Positions 8,561 through 16,520 of a stretch of DNA of 64,000 nucleotides are shown here, piece after piece. The DNA comes from Thalassobacillus sp043497085. GTDB taxonomy: Bacteria; Bacillota; Bacilli; Bacillales; Halobacillaceae. The translations under genes were made by a program, and so were the position numbers. The notes under the pieces were generated by a model. The model was not told the DNA's origin, ran no database searches, and was given only the letters and a program-made list of their open reading frames with translations. Positions within the stretch are counted from its first letter, which is position 1; each line of letters starts with the position of its first letter. The stretch lies in the NCBI GenBank assembly GCA_043497085.1, contig JBIEKI010000004.1, one strand, 5' to 3'.

Positions 8561-9624
8561 GATCGCACCACCCCATTTTCTGTAGAAACTTTCTCTTTCA
8601 GGTGTAGTACGATGTCACGATAAGATAATGTTCCGATTAATTGTTGTCCTTTGACTACCGGTAAAAGCTCTTCTTCATGTTCCTCAAAAATATCAGCAGC
8701 TCTTTTCAATGGCATGTCATTAGTAAGTACAGGCAGCTCGACTTTCTCGGCATACTTTACCGCTCCGGCATACTTGCCCGCATCATCTTGCAGGATATAC
8801 GTTTTATTCGCCTCAAATTTTCGATTTTCTAATTCATTCTGGGAAATCACGCGGCTGCCCGTTTGGTCTGCGATGACGTCTACGGCTGTCTGCCATGGAG
8901 ATTTCCGGTTTCCGATGAATTCTTTGACAAATTCATTTTTCGGATGAAGAATCATGTTCTGGGGTGTATCGAGCTGCACGATTTCCCCTTCTTTCATCAG
9001 ACATACGCGATCTCCGAGAGCTAAAGCTTCGTCCATATCGTGGGTGACGAATACAATCGTTTTTTGTATTTTTTGCTGCAGTTCCCGGATGTCCTGCTGC
9101 AATTTCTCTCTGCTGATAGGATCAAGTGCGCTGAACGGTTCATCCATTAAAATGATGTCAGGGTCAGCAGCAAGGGCGCGGATGACACCTACACGCTGCT
9201 GTTCTCCGCCTGAAAGTTCATCCGGTTTACGTTTGCGATAGGTGGCCGGATCCAGGCCGACCATTTCCATCAGCTCATCAATTCGAGAAGAAATGTCTCC
9301 TTTTTTCCACTTTTTCATTTCAGGAACAATAGCTATATTCTCTTCGATCGTCATATGCGGAAATAAAGCTATCTGCTGTAACACATAGCCGATATTCCAG
9401 CGAAGTTCATGGATGTTGAACTCCTTGATATCTTTATTATGTATGAAGATAGAACCCTCTGTCGGGCTGATCAATCGGTTGATCATCTTCATCGTTGTCG
9501 TTTTACCACACCCACTTGGCCCGACCACCGTCAACAATTCCCCTTCACTCACGGAGAACGTCAAACCTTTCAAAGCAGTCGTGCCATCGGGATAGGTTTT
9601 GGTTACTTCCTTAAACTCAATCAT
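8557..9624 (-). CDS. opuFA: compatible-solute ABC transporter ATP-binding protein with CBS domains
   Basis: A 355-residue ATPase partner of opuFB. The Walker A is GPSGCGKTT (about 35-43), the signature is LSGGEQQR, and the Walker B is ILMDEPFSALD. A C-terminal segment with SYRDIVLHLK looks like the CBS domains that sense ionic strength in OpuA-type ATPases. An upstream in-frame GTG at 9645 exists, but the ATG at 9624 is preferred: GGGGG lies about seven bases before it, and MIEFKEVTKTYPDG is the normal family N-terminus. Confidence 0.92.
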   Translation of the reverse strand: MIEFKEVTKTYPDGTTALKGLTFSVSEGELLTVVGPSGCGKTTTMKMINRLISPTEGSIFIHNKDIKEFNIHELRWNIGYVLQQIALFPHMTIEENIAIVPEMKKWKKGDISSRIDELMEMVGLDPATYRKRKPDELSGGEQQRVGVIRALAADPDIILMDEPFSALDPISREKLQQDIRELQQKIQKTIVFVTHDMDEALALGDRVCLMKEGEIVQLDTPQNMILHPKNEFVKEFIGNRKSPWQTAVDVIADQTGSRVISQNELENRKFEANKTYILQDDAGKYAGAVKYAEKVELPVLTNDMPLKRAADIFEEHEEELLPVVKGQQLIGTLSYRDIVLHLKEKVSTENGVVRS

Positions 9625-9752
9625 CCTTATACCCCCAATAGACACATGTTGACATAGTTATACCCATTTACCTGCAGAAGAAAACATCTGTGGTTAGACA
9701 AAGGAAAAAGGTAAGTATAGCTTTTCCTGATGACAGATAGCAGCTGCCTGTT

Positions 9753-9905
9753 CTATTTTACATAATCCAGGTATAGCTGATAATCAACCCGCTCAAATTC
9801 TATTTGTTTGTCCGTAGGCATAAGATATAATATAATAACGCCGGTCATAAGCAGGAAAATGGCAGTTATGTAGATAAACTTTCTCTTATTTTTATATGTC
9901 TGCAT
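9753..9905 (-). CDS. small single-pass membrane protein, unknown
   Basis: A 50-codon reading frame that starts MQTYKNKRKF, followed by one clear hydrophobic helix (about residues 10-29, IYITAIFLLMTGVIILYLMP) and an acidic tail ending QLYLDYVK. The AAAGGGGG ribosome site six bases before the ATG is strong, and the positive-inside rule puts the N-terminus in the cytoplasm. It lies alone upstream of opuFA on the same strand. I do not recognise a family. Confidence 0.55.
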   Translation of the reverse strand: MQTYKNKRKFIYITAIFLLMTGVIILYLMPTDKQIEFERVDYQLYLDYVK

Positions 9906-10035
9906 GTCTAACCCCCTTTCGTCATTCTATCGAATATGGTTAGAAAAGAAAGTAATATTTTTTAAAAAGATAGTTCTTATGTAGTATGCGGCATGCTAAA
10001 ATGAAAGTGTATCAGGCAAACAAAGGAGTTTTAAA

Positions 10036-10617
10036 ATGGAATACATCGTTTTTGCTATCATTGCTTATCTTTTAGGTTCAATTCCTTCTGGTTTGCTAGT
10101 AGGAAAACTCGGCTATGGTATTGACATCCGGGAGCATGGCAGCGGTAATCTCGGTGGTACGAATACCTTCCGTGTTCTTGGTAAGAAAGCCGGGCTGTTC
10201 GTGACTATTGCGGACATCCTCAAAGGGACGCTTGCAACTGTGCTTGCTGTTATTTTCACTCCGGATATTAACCCATTGATTATTGGTATACTTGCCGTTA
10301 TCGGCCATATGTACCCTATATTTGCCGGATTTCGAGGCGGGAAAGCGGTCGCGACTTCGGGAGGGGTCATCCTTGGTGTCAACCCGCTCGTATTCGGAAT
10401 CATGATCGCTACATTTTTCGTGATGCTTTATTTGACGAAATATGTATCTTTATCCTCCATGATAACAGGTGTCGTGTCCATGGCAGTCAGCTTTTTCTTA
10501 GGGGATCTGGGATTATTCATTGTCATTACCCTCCTTACCCTGTTCGTGATATACAGACATCGCGCAAATATTAAGCGCATCCTCAATAAAACCGAACCTA
10601 AAATAACCTGGATGTAA
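10036..10617 (+). CDS. plsY: acyl-phosphate glycerol-3-phosphate acyltransferase PlsY
   Basis: A 193-residue integral membrane acyltransferase that makes lysophosphatidic acid from acyl-phosphate and glycerol 3-phosphate, the first step of phospholipid synthesis in Gram-positive bacteria. Family blocks are visible: LLGSIPSGLLVGK near the N-terminus, GSGNLGGTNTFRVLG (about 36-50), GHMYPIFAGFRGGKAVATSGG (about 91-111) and YRHRANIKRI at the end. The ATG follows AAAGGAG. It is one of the few plus-strand genes in this part and has its own terminator. Confidence 0.96.
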   Translation: MEYIVFAIIAYLLGSIPSGLLVGKLGYGIDIREHGSGNLGGTNTFRVLGKKAGLFVTIADILKGTLATVLAVIFTPDINPLIIGILAVIGHMYPIFAGFRGGKAVATSGGVILGVNPLVFGIMIATFFVMLYLTKYVSLSSMITGVVSMAVSFFLGDLGLFIVITLLTLFVIYRHRANIKRILNKTEPKITWM

Positions 10618-10620
10618 GAA

Positions 10621-10660
10621 GAAGCAGCTTGCCTGTGATAGGCTAAGCTGCTTCTTTTTC
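10621..10660 (+). terminator. plsY terminator
   Basis: GAAGCAGCTT...AAGCTGCTTC hairpin directly after the plsY stop, followed by TTTTTC. Confidence 0.85.
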
Positions 10661-10674
10661 GTTGTTATAAAATT

Positions 10675-10734
10675 TTAAGAGTATGGATAACGTATTTGCA
10701 TCAAGCTACGACGCATAGGACGTGGTGTTTTCAT
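10675..10734 (-). CDS. possible 19-residue basic peptide
   Basis: A 20-codon frame beginning MKTPRPMRRSL and ending in IRYPYS, with GGGGG directly before the ATG and many basic residues. It follows the unknown gene at 10760-10954 by 25 bases on the same strand. The ribosome site is closer to the start than usual, and no family is recognised, so it may be chance. Confidence 0.25.
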   Translation of the reverse strand: MKTPRPMRRSLMQIRYPYS

Positions 10735-10759
10735 CCCCCAGCCTCTTGTACTTTATACC

Positions 10760-10954
10760 TCAATAACCGTAATCCCAGTCTATTTCTTCTTCTTTAAATC
10801 CGACGAGTGAGATGGCTTTATTCTGGTTTTCATTTTGAATCTCAGTTGCCGGATAATCACTTATACTTAAGGCGGGATCAATCTGGCTTCGTTCGATTTC
10901 TTCTAAAACGATATATTTATTACCATGGTCTAATAATACAGCTGTCCCTGTCAC
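10760..10954 (-). CDS. unknown small acidic protein downstream of a Rex-type operator
   Basis: A 64-residue protein (TGTAVLLDHGNKYIVLEEIER near the start, DWDYGY at the end), acidic and without membrane segments. A longer frame opens at 10999, but the GTG at 10954 has AAAGGAG eight bases upstream and is preferred. The N-terminal part looks like a small beta-rich domain, but I recognise no family. The Rex-like palindrome at 11017-11036 lies about 63 bases upstream and next to its likely promoter, so it may respond to the NADH/NAD ratio. That is inference only. Confidence 0.6.
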   Translation of the reverse strand: MTGTAVLLDHGNKYIVLEEIERSQIDPALSISDYPATEIQNENQNKAISLVGFKEEEIDWDYGY

Positions 10955-11016
10955 CTCAACCACTCCTTTAATGTTTGTCTTAATTATAATATTAAGCATT
11001 ATAGAAATATATATCT

Positions 11017-11036
11017 TTGTGAATTAGTTCACAAAT
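11017..11036. promoter_or_regulatory. Rex-type redox operator
   Basis: TTTGTGAATTAGTTCACAAA is a perfect 8+8 palindrome with a four-base centre and matches the Rex consensus TTGTGAA-N4-TTCACAA at every defined position. It lies between the unknown minus-strand gene (start 10954) and folE2 (start 11245). A TATAAT at about 11003-11008 on the minus strand puts it over the -35 region of the minus-strand gene. Confidence 0.7.
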
Positions 11037-11244
11037 ATGTCAGATTTTCAGACAAATTCACAGGAATGTATTATTGGCCGTTCAAAATATGGTATTATCG
11101 TAAGAGGTTTATTCCAACTAAGCTTATCAATTCAATTACCTTATCGCTTACATAGTTCTAAGCAAGTAGTTGTATAATAATTTTCACATCATGTATACTT
11201 TGAATTATAGGAAACACCGCTATGGCTTGAAAGGAGTCAAAGTT

Positions 11245-12177
11245 ATGTCTCAAATTGATATCAGGAATAAAAAACTACTACCTTCCAAAAAGGAACGACA
11301 TAAATTATTCGGTTCCAGCGATCCTGGACCAAGAACAAAACCTATTGAAAAAGAGCAAATGGTTGATTTACAAAATTCAAAACAGGACTTCCTGTTTAAT
11401 ATTGATACGGTCGGGATTTCGAATGTAAAACACCCTATTCGTATTCCAAGTCAATTGACGCCGGAAATACAAACGACTATAGGGACGTTCACTTTTGGAT
11501 CTTCCATTTCTCAGGATAGCAAAGGAACAAACATGAGCAGATTTACACAACAGCTTGATGAGTACCATCAGGAAGGATTCGCCATCGATCTGACGACCTT
11601 GAAAAAGTTCACCAAAGAACTGGCTGCCCGGTTAAAGCAACAGGATGCAGAAGTGGAAGTCACTTTCCCGTGGTTCTTTGAACGAAAAGGGCCAGCTTCT
11701 GATTTAGCAGGTATGAATCATGCCGATGCCTTTATGAAAGTCAGCTATCATCAAGAAACCGGGCACGATATTGAAGTAGGTTTGACAGCAACCATCACTA
11801 CTCTTTGCCCTTGTTCGAAAGAAATCAGTGAATATAGCGCCCATAATCAACGGGGAAATGTCTCCATGTCTGTGAAGTTGACAGAGGACTTCAACGATCA
11901 GGAAACTGATTGGAAAGCAGCTTTATTGGAAGCGGCAGAGAGTAATGCCAGTGCAAGAATCCACCCGGTACTGAAGCGTCCTGACGAAAAAATGGTGACG
12001 GAGCAGGCATATGAAAACCCTCGCTTCGTGGAGGATGTCGTCCGCCTTGTCGCCGCAGATCTATATGAATATGACTTTGTGGAGAGTTTTAAAGTTACGT
12101 GCCGTAATGAAGAATCGATCCACCTTCATGATGCAATTGCAAGCCTGTCTTACGATAAAAATGATGAAGGCAATTAA
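11245..12177 (+). CDS. folE2: GTP cyclohydrolase FolE2
   Basis: A 310-residue type IB GTP cyclohydrolase, which makes 7,8-dihydroneopterin triphosphate, the first committed step of folate synthesis. The family signature TTLCPCSKEISEYSAHNQRG (about residues 187-206) carries the metal-binding and catalytic cysteines. The frame is open from 11170, but AAAGGAG eight bases before the ATG at 11245 fixes the start. In B. subtilis the homologue is induced by zinc limitation through Zur. I saw no Zur box here; a plausible sigma-A promoter (TTGTAT, 18 bases, TATACT) lies at about 11171-11200. Confidence 0.95.
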   Translation: MSQIDIRNKKLLPSKKERHKLFGSSDPGPRTKPIEKEQMVDLQNSKQDFLFNIDTVGISNVKHPIRIPSQLTPEIQTTIGTFTFGSSISQDSKGTNMSRFTQQLDEYHQEGFAIDLTTLKKFTKELAARLKQQDAEVEVTFPWFFERKGPASDLAGMNHADAFMKVSYHQETGHDIEVGLTATITTLCPCSKEISEYSAHNQRGNVSMSVKLTEDFNDQETDWKAALLEAAESNASARIHPVLKRPDEKMVTEQAYENPRFVEDVVRLVAADLYEYDFVESFKVTCRNEESIHLHDAIASLSYDKNDEGN

Positions 12178-12189
12178 GGCGGGAGTAGA

Positions 12190-12414
12190 ATGAAATATAT
12201 TTTCATCGGCCTGATCCGCTTTTATCAAAAAGTGATTAGCCCTATTAAACCTCCCACGTGCCGCTTCTACCCCACATGTTCTCAATATGGGCTGGAAGCT
12301 TTTCAACGGTTCGGTTTCTTTAAGGGATTTTATTTGACAGTGGTCCGGATTGCCAAGTGCCAGCCATTTCATCCTGGAGGATTCGATCCTGTCCCAGATA
12401 AAAAAGAAAAATAA
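12190..12414 (+). CDS. yidD: membrane protein insertion efficiency factor YidD
   Basis: A 74-residue YidD-family protein with the conserved block LIRFYQKVISP and CRFYPTCSQYGLEAF, plus KCQPFHPGGFDPVP near the end. The family assists insertion of membrane proteins with YidC. It starts 12 bases after folE2 and shares its transcript. The position next to folE2 is not the B. subtilis arrangement. Confidence 0.9.
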   Translation: MKYIFIGLIRFYQKVISPIKPPTCRFYPTCSQYGLEAFQRFGFFKGFYLTVVRIAKCQPFHPGGFDPVPDKKEK

Positions 12415-12444
12415 AACAGGCTTCTTAAGCTTGTTTTATTTTTT
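12410..12444 (+). terminator. folE2-yidD terminator
   Basis: AAAACAGGCTT / AAGCTTGTTTT hairpin (one G-U pair) followed by ATTTTTTT, right at the yidD stop. Confidence 0.8.
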
Positions 12445-12496
12445 TCCAATGCTCCAATTAAGTCTGAGCAAATTTCACAGGATAGGGGTTGAGAGT

Positions 12497-12787
12497 ATGA
12501 ACATTGAAGTGACAGAACAAGCAGCAAAATGGTACCAGGACGAATTAGAACTTGAGAGCGAGGTATCACTCCGCTTCTTAGTCCGCTATGGTGGTTCAGG
12601 CGGACTGCAGCCAGGGTTCTCTTTAGCGATACAATTAGAAGAGCCTGGTGAACCGCATGCTTCAACAGAAGTTAATGGTATTACCTTTTTTGTTGAAGAG
12701 TCAGACGCATGGTATTTTGATGATAAATCTTTGAAGGTAGACTATAACTCTACCTGGGATGAACCGGAATTTAACTATGTAGGGTAA
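12497..12787 (+). CDS. yneR: HesB/IscA-like protein YneR
   Basis: A 96-residue HesB-like protein (MNIEVTEQAAKWYQDEL, then FLVRYGGSGGLQPGFSL). The fold is that of A-type iron-sulfur carriers, but the cysteine triad of IscA is absent, as is usual for the YneR subgroup, so cluster transfer is doubtful. The ATG at 12497 follows GGGGTTGAGAG. It converges on yneQ. Confidence 0.85.
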   Translation: MNIEVTEQAAKWYQDELELESEVSLRFLVRYGGSGGLQPGFSLAIQLEEPGEPHASTEVNGITFFVEESDAWYFDDKSLKVDYNSTWDEPEFNYVG

Positions 12788-12826
12788 AAAAGATAATTGC
12801 TTAGTTTTGTTTGATGAATAATATAG

Positions 12827-12864
12827 AAAAAGCATTAAATTGCAAGCCAATTTAATGCTTTTTT
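12827..12864. terminator. bidirectional terminator between yneR and yneQ
   Basis: AAAAAGCATTAAATTG / CAATTTAATGCTTTTTT is a 16-base perfect stem with A and T tracts on both sides, between convergent genes. Confidence 0.88.
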
Positions 12865-12908
12865 ATGTCTTTATTCGATTTTGAAACCATCGGGCTAAAA
12901 TTAACTGT

Positions 12909-13211
12909 TTAGTTGATGTTGAATCGCTCTATCTGTGTCCAGATGCCTTCAGACTTAAGAATCCTCGCCTGGACATCACCAAACAAATCATAATGGGGGA
13001 ATCTTTCGTCCAGGTGAATCCATTGGGGTTTCAGTCCATAATGAGCACCCCATTGTTCAAGTTTTTTCAGATCACGGCAGCCTACTTTTGTAACCGTGTC
13101 GCAGCCTGGAAAACGCTCATCCAGCCAATAATGAGTGAGAAAAGCAATTTCTCCCCGGCTCACCTGTTCCTTCCACTGCCTCAATTCGTTACGGTTTACT
13201 CCGAATGCCAT
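12909..13211 (-). CDS. yneQ: conserved protein YneQ
   Basis: A 100-residue soluble protein (MAFGVNRNELRQWKEQVSRGEI, then HYWLDERFPGCDTVTKVGC). It matches YneQ of B. subtilis in size, content and position, directly after yneP. No function is known for the family. It starts two bases after the yneP stop, so the two are coupled. Confidence 0.8.
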   Translation of the reverse strand: MAFGVNRNELRQWKEQVSRGEIAFLTHYWLDERFPGCDTVTKVGCRDLKKLEQWGAHYGLKPQWIHLDERFPHYDLFGDVQARILKSEGIWTQIERFNIN

Positions 13212-13213
13212 TT

Positions 13214-13633
13214 TCAGCGCTCCAATGCATTCGTGTAGGCTTCATGCCATTCCGGAAAGGATCTGCGAATCGATACCGGCCGAAAGCTTCCTTCTTTGAC
13301 TATGACGTGTTTAGTGATGCCAGCAACAGCAAGTTCCTGTTTCTCGTTGAAAATTTTGTAGCCATACGTAATACGAAGACCATCATAATCCTCCAGCCAT
13401 GTTTCCACATTAGCTGCTTCCCCATACCTTACCGGCTTTTTAAATTGTACATTTGCGTCTACCACTGGTGACACCACGCCTTGATTTTCTATCTGATGAT
13501 ATTTGAATCCCAGCGCTTCGATGAAGTCCGTGCGCCCAAGCTCAAACCATACTAGATAATTAGCATGGTAAACAACGCCCATCTGGTCCGTTTCCTGGTA
13601 CCTTACACGAATCGGTGTTTCTGTCTTCTTCAT
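13214..13633 (-). CDS. yneP: acyl-CoA thioesterase, YneP/YbgC family
   Basis: A 139-residue hot-dog thioesterase. RYQETDQMGVVYHANYLVWFE (about 10-30) is the 4-hydroxybenzoyl-CoA thioesterase signature, with the catalytic Asp and the following His/Asn. The frame opens at 13672, but the ATG at 13633, directly after the stop of the upstream AAA gene, gives the normal family N-terminus and has GGGGGA upstream. It forms an operon with the AAA gene and yneQ. The natural acyl substrate is unknown. Confidence 0.87.
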   Translation of the reverse strand: MKKTETPIRVRYQETDQMGVVYHANYLVWFELGRTDFIEALGFKYHQIENQGVVSPVVDANVQFKKPVRYGEAANVETWLEDYDGLRITYGYKIFNEKQELAVAGITKHVIVKEGSFRPVSIRRSFPEWHEAYTNALER

Positions 13634-13634
13634 A

Positions 13635-15911
13635 TCAAAATTCCCCCTGTACTGTGTTCCATGCTTGTTCAAAGTCGCTTTTAACTAAAAGATCCATAGC
13701 GGGTTCTGTATTGTTTTCAATCCGAAGCGCCTGGAACTGAATTGCTTCGTTAATCAGGTTATTAACGAACCTGCCATTGCCTTTCACATCTTCTTCTTGA
13801 AATCGCGTCAATAAGAACGCTTCCGCTTCTCTTTCTAATTGATACTGGTAAGAAGATGACTGATATTTTGTCATAGCAAGCAGTTCTTCCGAATTATAAT
13901 CAGGGAAGTGGAAGTATTTTTTAAACCTTGTCGTCAGGCCTGGATTGCTGTTCACTAATTGTCTCATTTCATTTTGATATCCAGCTAAGATGACTACTAA
14001 ATTTTCATTATGGCGGGTCATTTCATCGACGAGCGTTTCGATTGCTTCTTTACCAAAATCATCCCGGCCGCCATTATATAGCGAATAAGCTTCATCAATG
14101 AACAGAACCCCACCCAGTGCTTCGCGAATCTTCTTCTTTGTTTTCATAGCAGTCTGGCCCACATAGCCGGCAACGAGGTCACTACGAGAGACCACGATCA
14201 TATGACCACGCTTCAATAAACCGCATTGTTTTAATACATTGGCATATATAGCAGCAACTGTCGTCTTCCCCGTTCCTGGATTCCCTGTGAAAACCGAATG
14301 CAATTGAACAGGCACATGAGGCAGGTCTTTATCTTTTCTCTCTTGTTGGATCTTAACAAAAGCAGAGAGCTTTTTCACCTCATCTTTTACGTTCCCTAAA
14401 CCAATCAATTCCTCAAGCTGTTGTATCGGTGATTCTTCATCGGCTTCTTTTTCACCTTCAAGATGCACATCTTCTTTGGTTAGGCGCATATGGTCAATCC
14501 ATTCGTGGTGATCTTCTCCTGATAGATTGGCACTCTTATTGAAGATGATTTTTAATACAAGGTTTTTAACGGTACGGGCATTTCCGAAGGAGTCATCAAC
14601 CCGGTGTTTATCGATAAGTGTTTCTAATTGTTTTAAACCTCCAACAGTAAAAAAGTAGTCATTTTCAATCGCGCTGATTTCTGCTATTTCCAGAAGCTCG
14701 CTCATCTGGTAGTCAGGAAGCGCGATATGGTTTTGTTCTGGAAACCGGCTTCTGAGGCCAGGGTTCGACCACAAAAACTGTCTCATTTCTTCCGGATAAC
14801 CAGCCAGGATCACCGCAAACTTTCCACCATATTCTTTGCTGGTCATCGCAGAAACCAGTGTGTCAATGACAGCTTGGCCATAATCGTTGCCTGTTTGGCC
14901 TTCTCTGCTTAAGCTGTATGCTTCATCGATGAATAAGACACCGCCTGTTGCTTGCTTTACATAATTCATGGTGTTTTCTTCACTTTGACCGATATACGCA
15001 CCCACGAGATGAGAACGATTAACTTCTACTACTTCTTTTGTTTCCAGAATACCCAGTTCGTAATAGATATTTGCCAATAATCTGGCCAGGGTGGTTTTTC
15101 CCGTACCAGGATTGCCTGTCATAATCATATGAAGACCAGGCTCGTCCACCATGCTGAAGCCAAGGCTTTTCCTTTGTTGCTGATATTTTAAATAGTGATA
15201 ATAGCGATGGATATAGCTCTTTACATCCTTTAGCCCGACCATATTATCCAATGCTTCTAATGCATACTGTTGTTCGGAACCAGTTAAAAACGCTGGAAGG
15301 CGCTTGAAAAGCTCATCATTATAATCACTTAATACTCTTGTCTTTTCATTGATAGCACTTACCGGCAGGCGAATCCGCCTATTCTCAATCGTTTCAATCG
15401 CTTCTTCAAGAATAATTTTTAATTCAGTGAGTTGATGATAGCTCTCCTGGTATAATTTCAAACGGCCACTTGCTGCGTCGACAATGTCCTTTTCCACTAG
15501 CTCAGGATCCCAGGCTTCCAATAGCCGGCTAACCTGTTCATGGATATTATTCGCTTTTTTCACTTTCGCAGTTTGGTGATCGGTTTCATGTAACACCCAG
15601 TCTTCAAAAGGCGCTTCGCAAAGTCGATGATAGACCTTCATCACTTTCTTAGCCTCGTTCAATTGGGTTAATAAAGGATGGTTTTGTTTCATTGCTTTTG
15701 CCTGTGCAATGAAAAAATCAGCCAGCTGATCTTCTTCTGGATGACGTCTGATTCGGTGATAAGCTAAGGTCACGTATAGGAGCGCTTTAAAATCTTGTTC
15801 ATTTTCGGCTACATCATCCATCAGTTTCAAAGCTGTCGTTTCCGAAATTGGAGGTTGTTTATCTATTGTATTCCATTGCTGTAATTCAGATTTAACCATT
15901 TTTACGTCCAT
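13635..15911 (-). CDS. double-AAA CbxX/SpoVK-family protein
   Basis: A 758-residue protein with two AAA ATPase domains of the CbxX/CfqX/SpoVK type. The N-terminal part (about 1-215) is helical and has no recognised domain. Domain 1 has GNPGTGKT at 266-273 and LFIDEAYS at 326-333; domain 2 has GNPGTGKT at 543-550 and LFIDEAYSLYNGG near 610. Both have the arginine-rich second-region motif (LRSRFPE and LTTRFKKYF). It is a paralogue of the single-domain spoVK at 40438-41373 and sits between tlp and yneP, where B. subtilis has nothing. A spore role is possible from context but is not shown. AAAGGAGGGG precedes the ATG. Confidence 0.85.
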   Translation of the reverse strand: MDVKMVKSELQQWNTIDKQPPISETTALKLMDDVAENEQDFKALLYVTLAYHRIRRHPEEDQLADFFIAQAKAMKQNHPLLTQLNEAKKVMKVYHRLCEAPFEDWVLHETDHQTAKVKKANNIHEQVSRLLEAWDPELVEKDIVDAASGRLKLYQESYHQLTELKIILEEAIETIENRRIRLPVSAINEKTRVLSDYNDELFKRLPAFLTGSEQQYALEALDNMVGLKDVKSYIHRYYHYLKYQQQRKSLGFSMVDEPGLHMIMTGNPGTGKTTLARLLANIYYELGILETKEVVEVNRSHLVGAYIGQSEENTMNYVKQATGGVLFIDEAYSLSREGQTGNDYGQAVIDTLVSAMTSKEYGGKFAVILAGYPEEMRQFLWSNPGLRSRFPEQNHIALPDYQMSELLEIAEISAIENDYFFTVGGLKQLETLIDKHRVDDSFGNARTVKNLVLKIIFNKSANLSGEDHHEWIDHMRLTKEDVHLEGEKEADEESPIQQLEELIGLGNVKDEVKKLSAFVKIQQERKDKDLPHVPVQLHSVFTGNPGTGKTTVAAIYANVLKQCGLLKRGHMIVVSRSDLVAGYVGQTAMKTKKKIREALGGVLFIDEAYSLYNGGRDDFGKEAIETLVDEMTRHNENLVVILAGYQNEMRQLVNSNPGLTTRFKKYFHFPDYNSEELLAMTKYQSSSYQYQLEREAEAFLLTRFQEEDVKGNGRFVNNLINEAIQFQALRIENNTEPAMDLLVKSDFEQAWNTVQGEF

Positions 15912-15979
15912 AACGCCCCTCCTTTAGATTCATTGGTTTATTTTATCATACCTGGACTTTTATGTAGACGCTCGTGCAC

Positions 15980-16012
15980 ATAAAAAACGTCCTTTCTGGA
16001 TTGAAAGGACGC
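15980..16012 (-). terminator. tlp terminator
   Basis: CGTCCTTTC / GAAAGGACG hairpin followed on the minus strand by TTTTTTA. It separates sspN-tlp from the AAA gene. Confidence 0.8.
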
Positions 16013-16018
16013 TTCCCT

Positions 16019-16249
16019 TTATTGCTGATTATGGCGGGCTTCATCTTTAATTTCACTACGCATTGCGTTAATAGATTCTTCTCGACGCTTGTTTTTCTCT
16101 TCGATTGCGCGCTTTTCTTCTTCATTTGCCATAGGATAGGCGTCATGTGAATCCTCGATATTTTCAATGGTATCCTGCACCATATGCTGTAATTTTTCTA
16201 CGTTATCACTGCGGTCATCAGGATTTGGATGTCGTTGCTTTTCTGTCAT
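16019..16249 (-). CDS. tlp: small acid-soluble spore protein Tlp
   Basis: A 76-residue, highly charged helical protein (HPNPDDRSDNVEKLQHMVQ, then ENIEDSHDAYPMANEEEK). These are the conserved blocks of Tlp, a minor forespore small acid-soluble protein. It follows sspN by 11 bases, the same order as in B. subtilis, where the pair is transcribed by sigma-G in the forespore. AGGAGG precedes the ATG. Confidence 0.93.
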   Translation of the reverse strand: MTEKQRHPNPDDRSDNVEKLQHMVQDTIENIEDSHDAYPMANEEEKRAIEEKNKRREESINAMRSEIKDEARHNQQ

Positions 16250-16260
16250 AACAAAACCTC

Positions 16261-16407
16261 CTATTTCTTCCCTTTTGTCTGGATGACTTTAGGCTCTTTA
16301 TCTGTTTTCACTTCCATTTTCTTACCATTATTCACTTCAGATTCCCGCGGCTGAGTACCTAAGTGACTCGGTGTGAAAGCTTGAGCGTGTTTTTTCGGAT
16401 TGCTCAT
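16261..16407 (-). CDS. sspN: small acid-soluble spore protein N
   Basis: A 48-residue protein beginning MSNPKKHAQAFTPSHLGTQP, the SspN family signature, and ending KVIQTKGKK. It is short, lysine-rich and directly upstream of tlp. AGGAGG precedes the ATG. Forespore (sigma-G) expression is expected from the family. Confidence 0.9.
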   Translation of the reverse strand: MSNPKKHAQAFTPSHLGTQPRESEVNNGKKMEVKTDKEPKVIQTKGKK

Positions 16408-16474
16408 CACTAGAACCTCCTTCTATCTCTCAGGAATAATATTTGCAAACATCCATGCTTTTATGCTGAAAAAT

Positions 16475-16516
16475 AAAAAAAGCAAAGCCTATCCTTCTGG
16501 ATGGTTTGCTTTTTTC
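16475..16516 (-). terminator. fbpB terminator
   Basis: AGCAAAGCC...GGTTTGCT imperfect hairpin with A7 on one side and T6 on the other, between fbpB and sspN. Confidence 0.65.
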
Positions 16517-16520
16517 TGCC

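Noticed and set aside
11037..11244. Riboswitch before folE2
   Set aside because: No tetrahydrofolate, preQ1 or other known aptamer core was seen; only a promoter-like pair.
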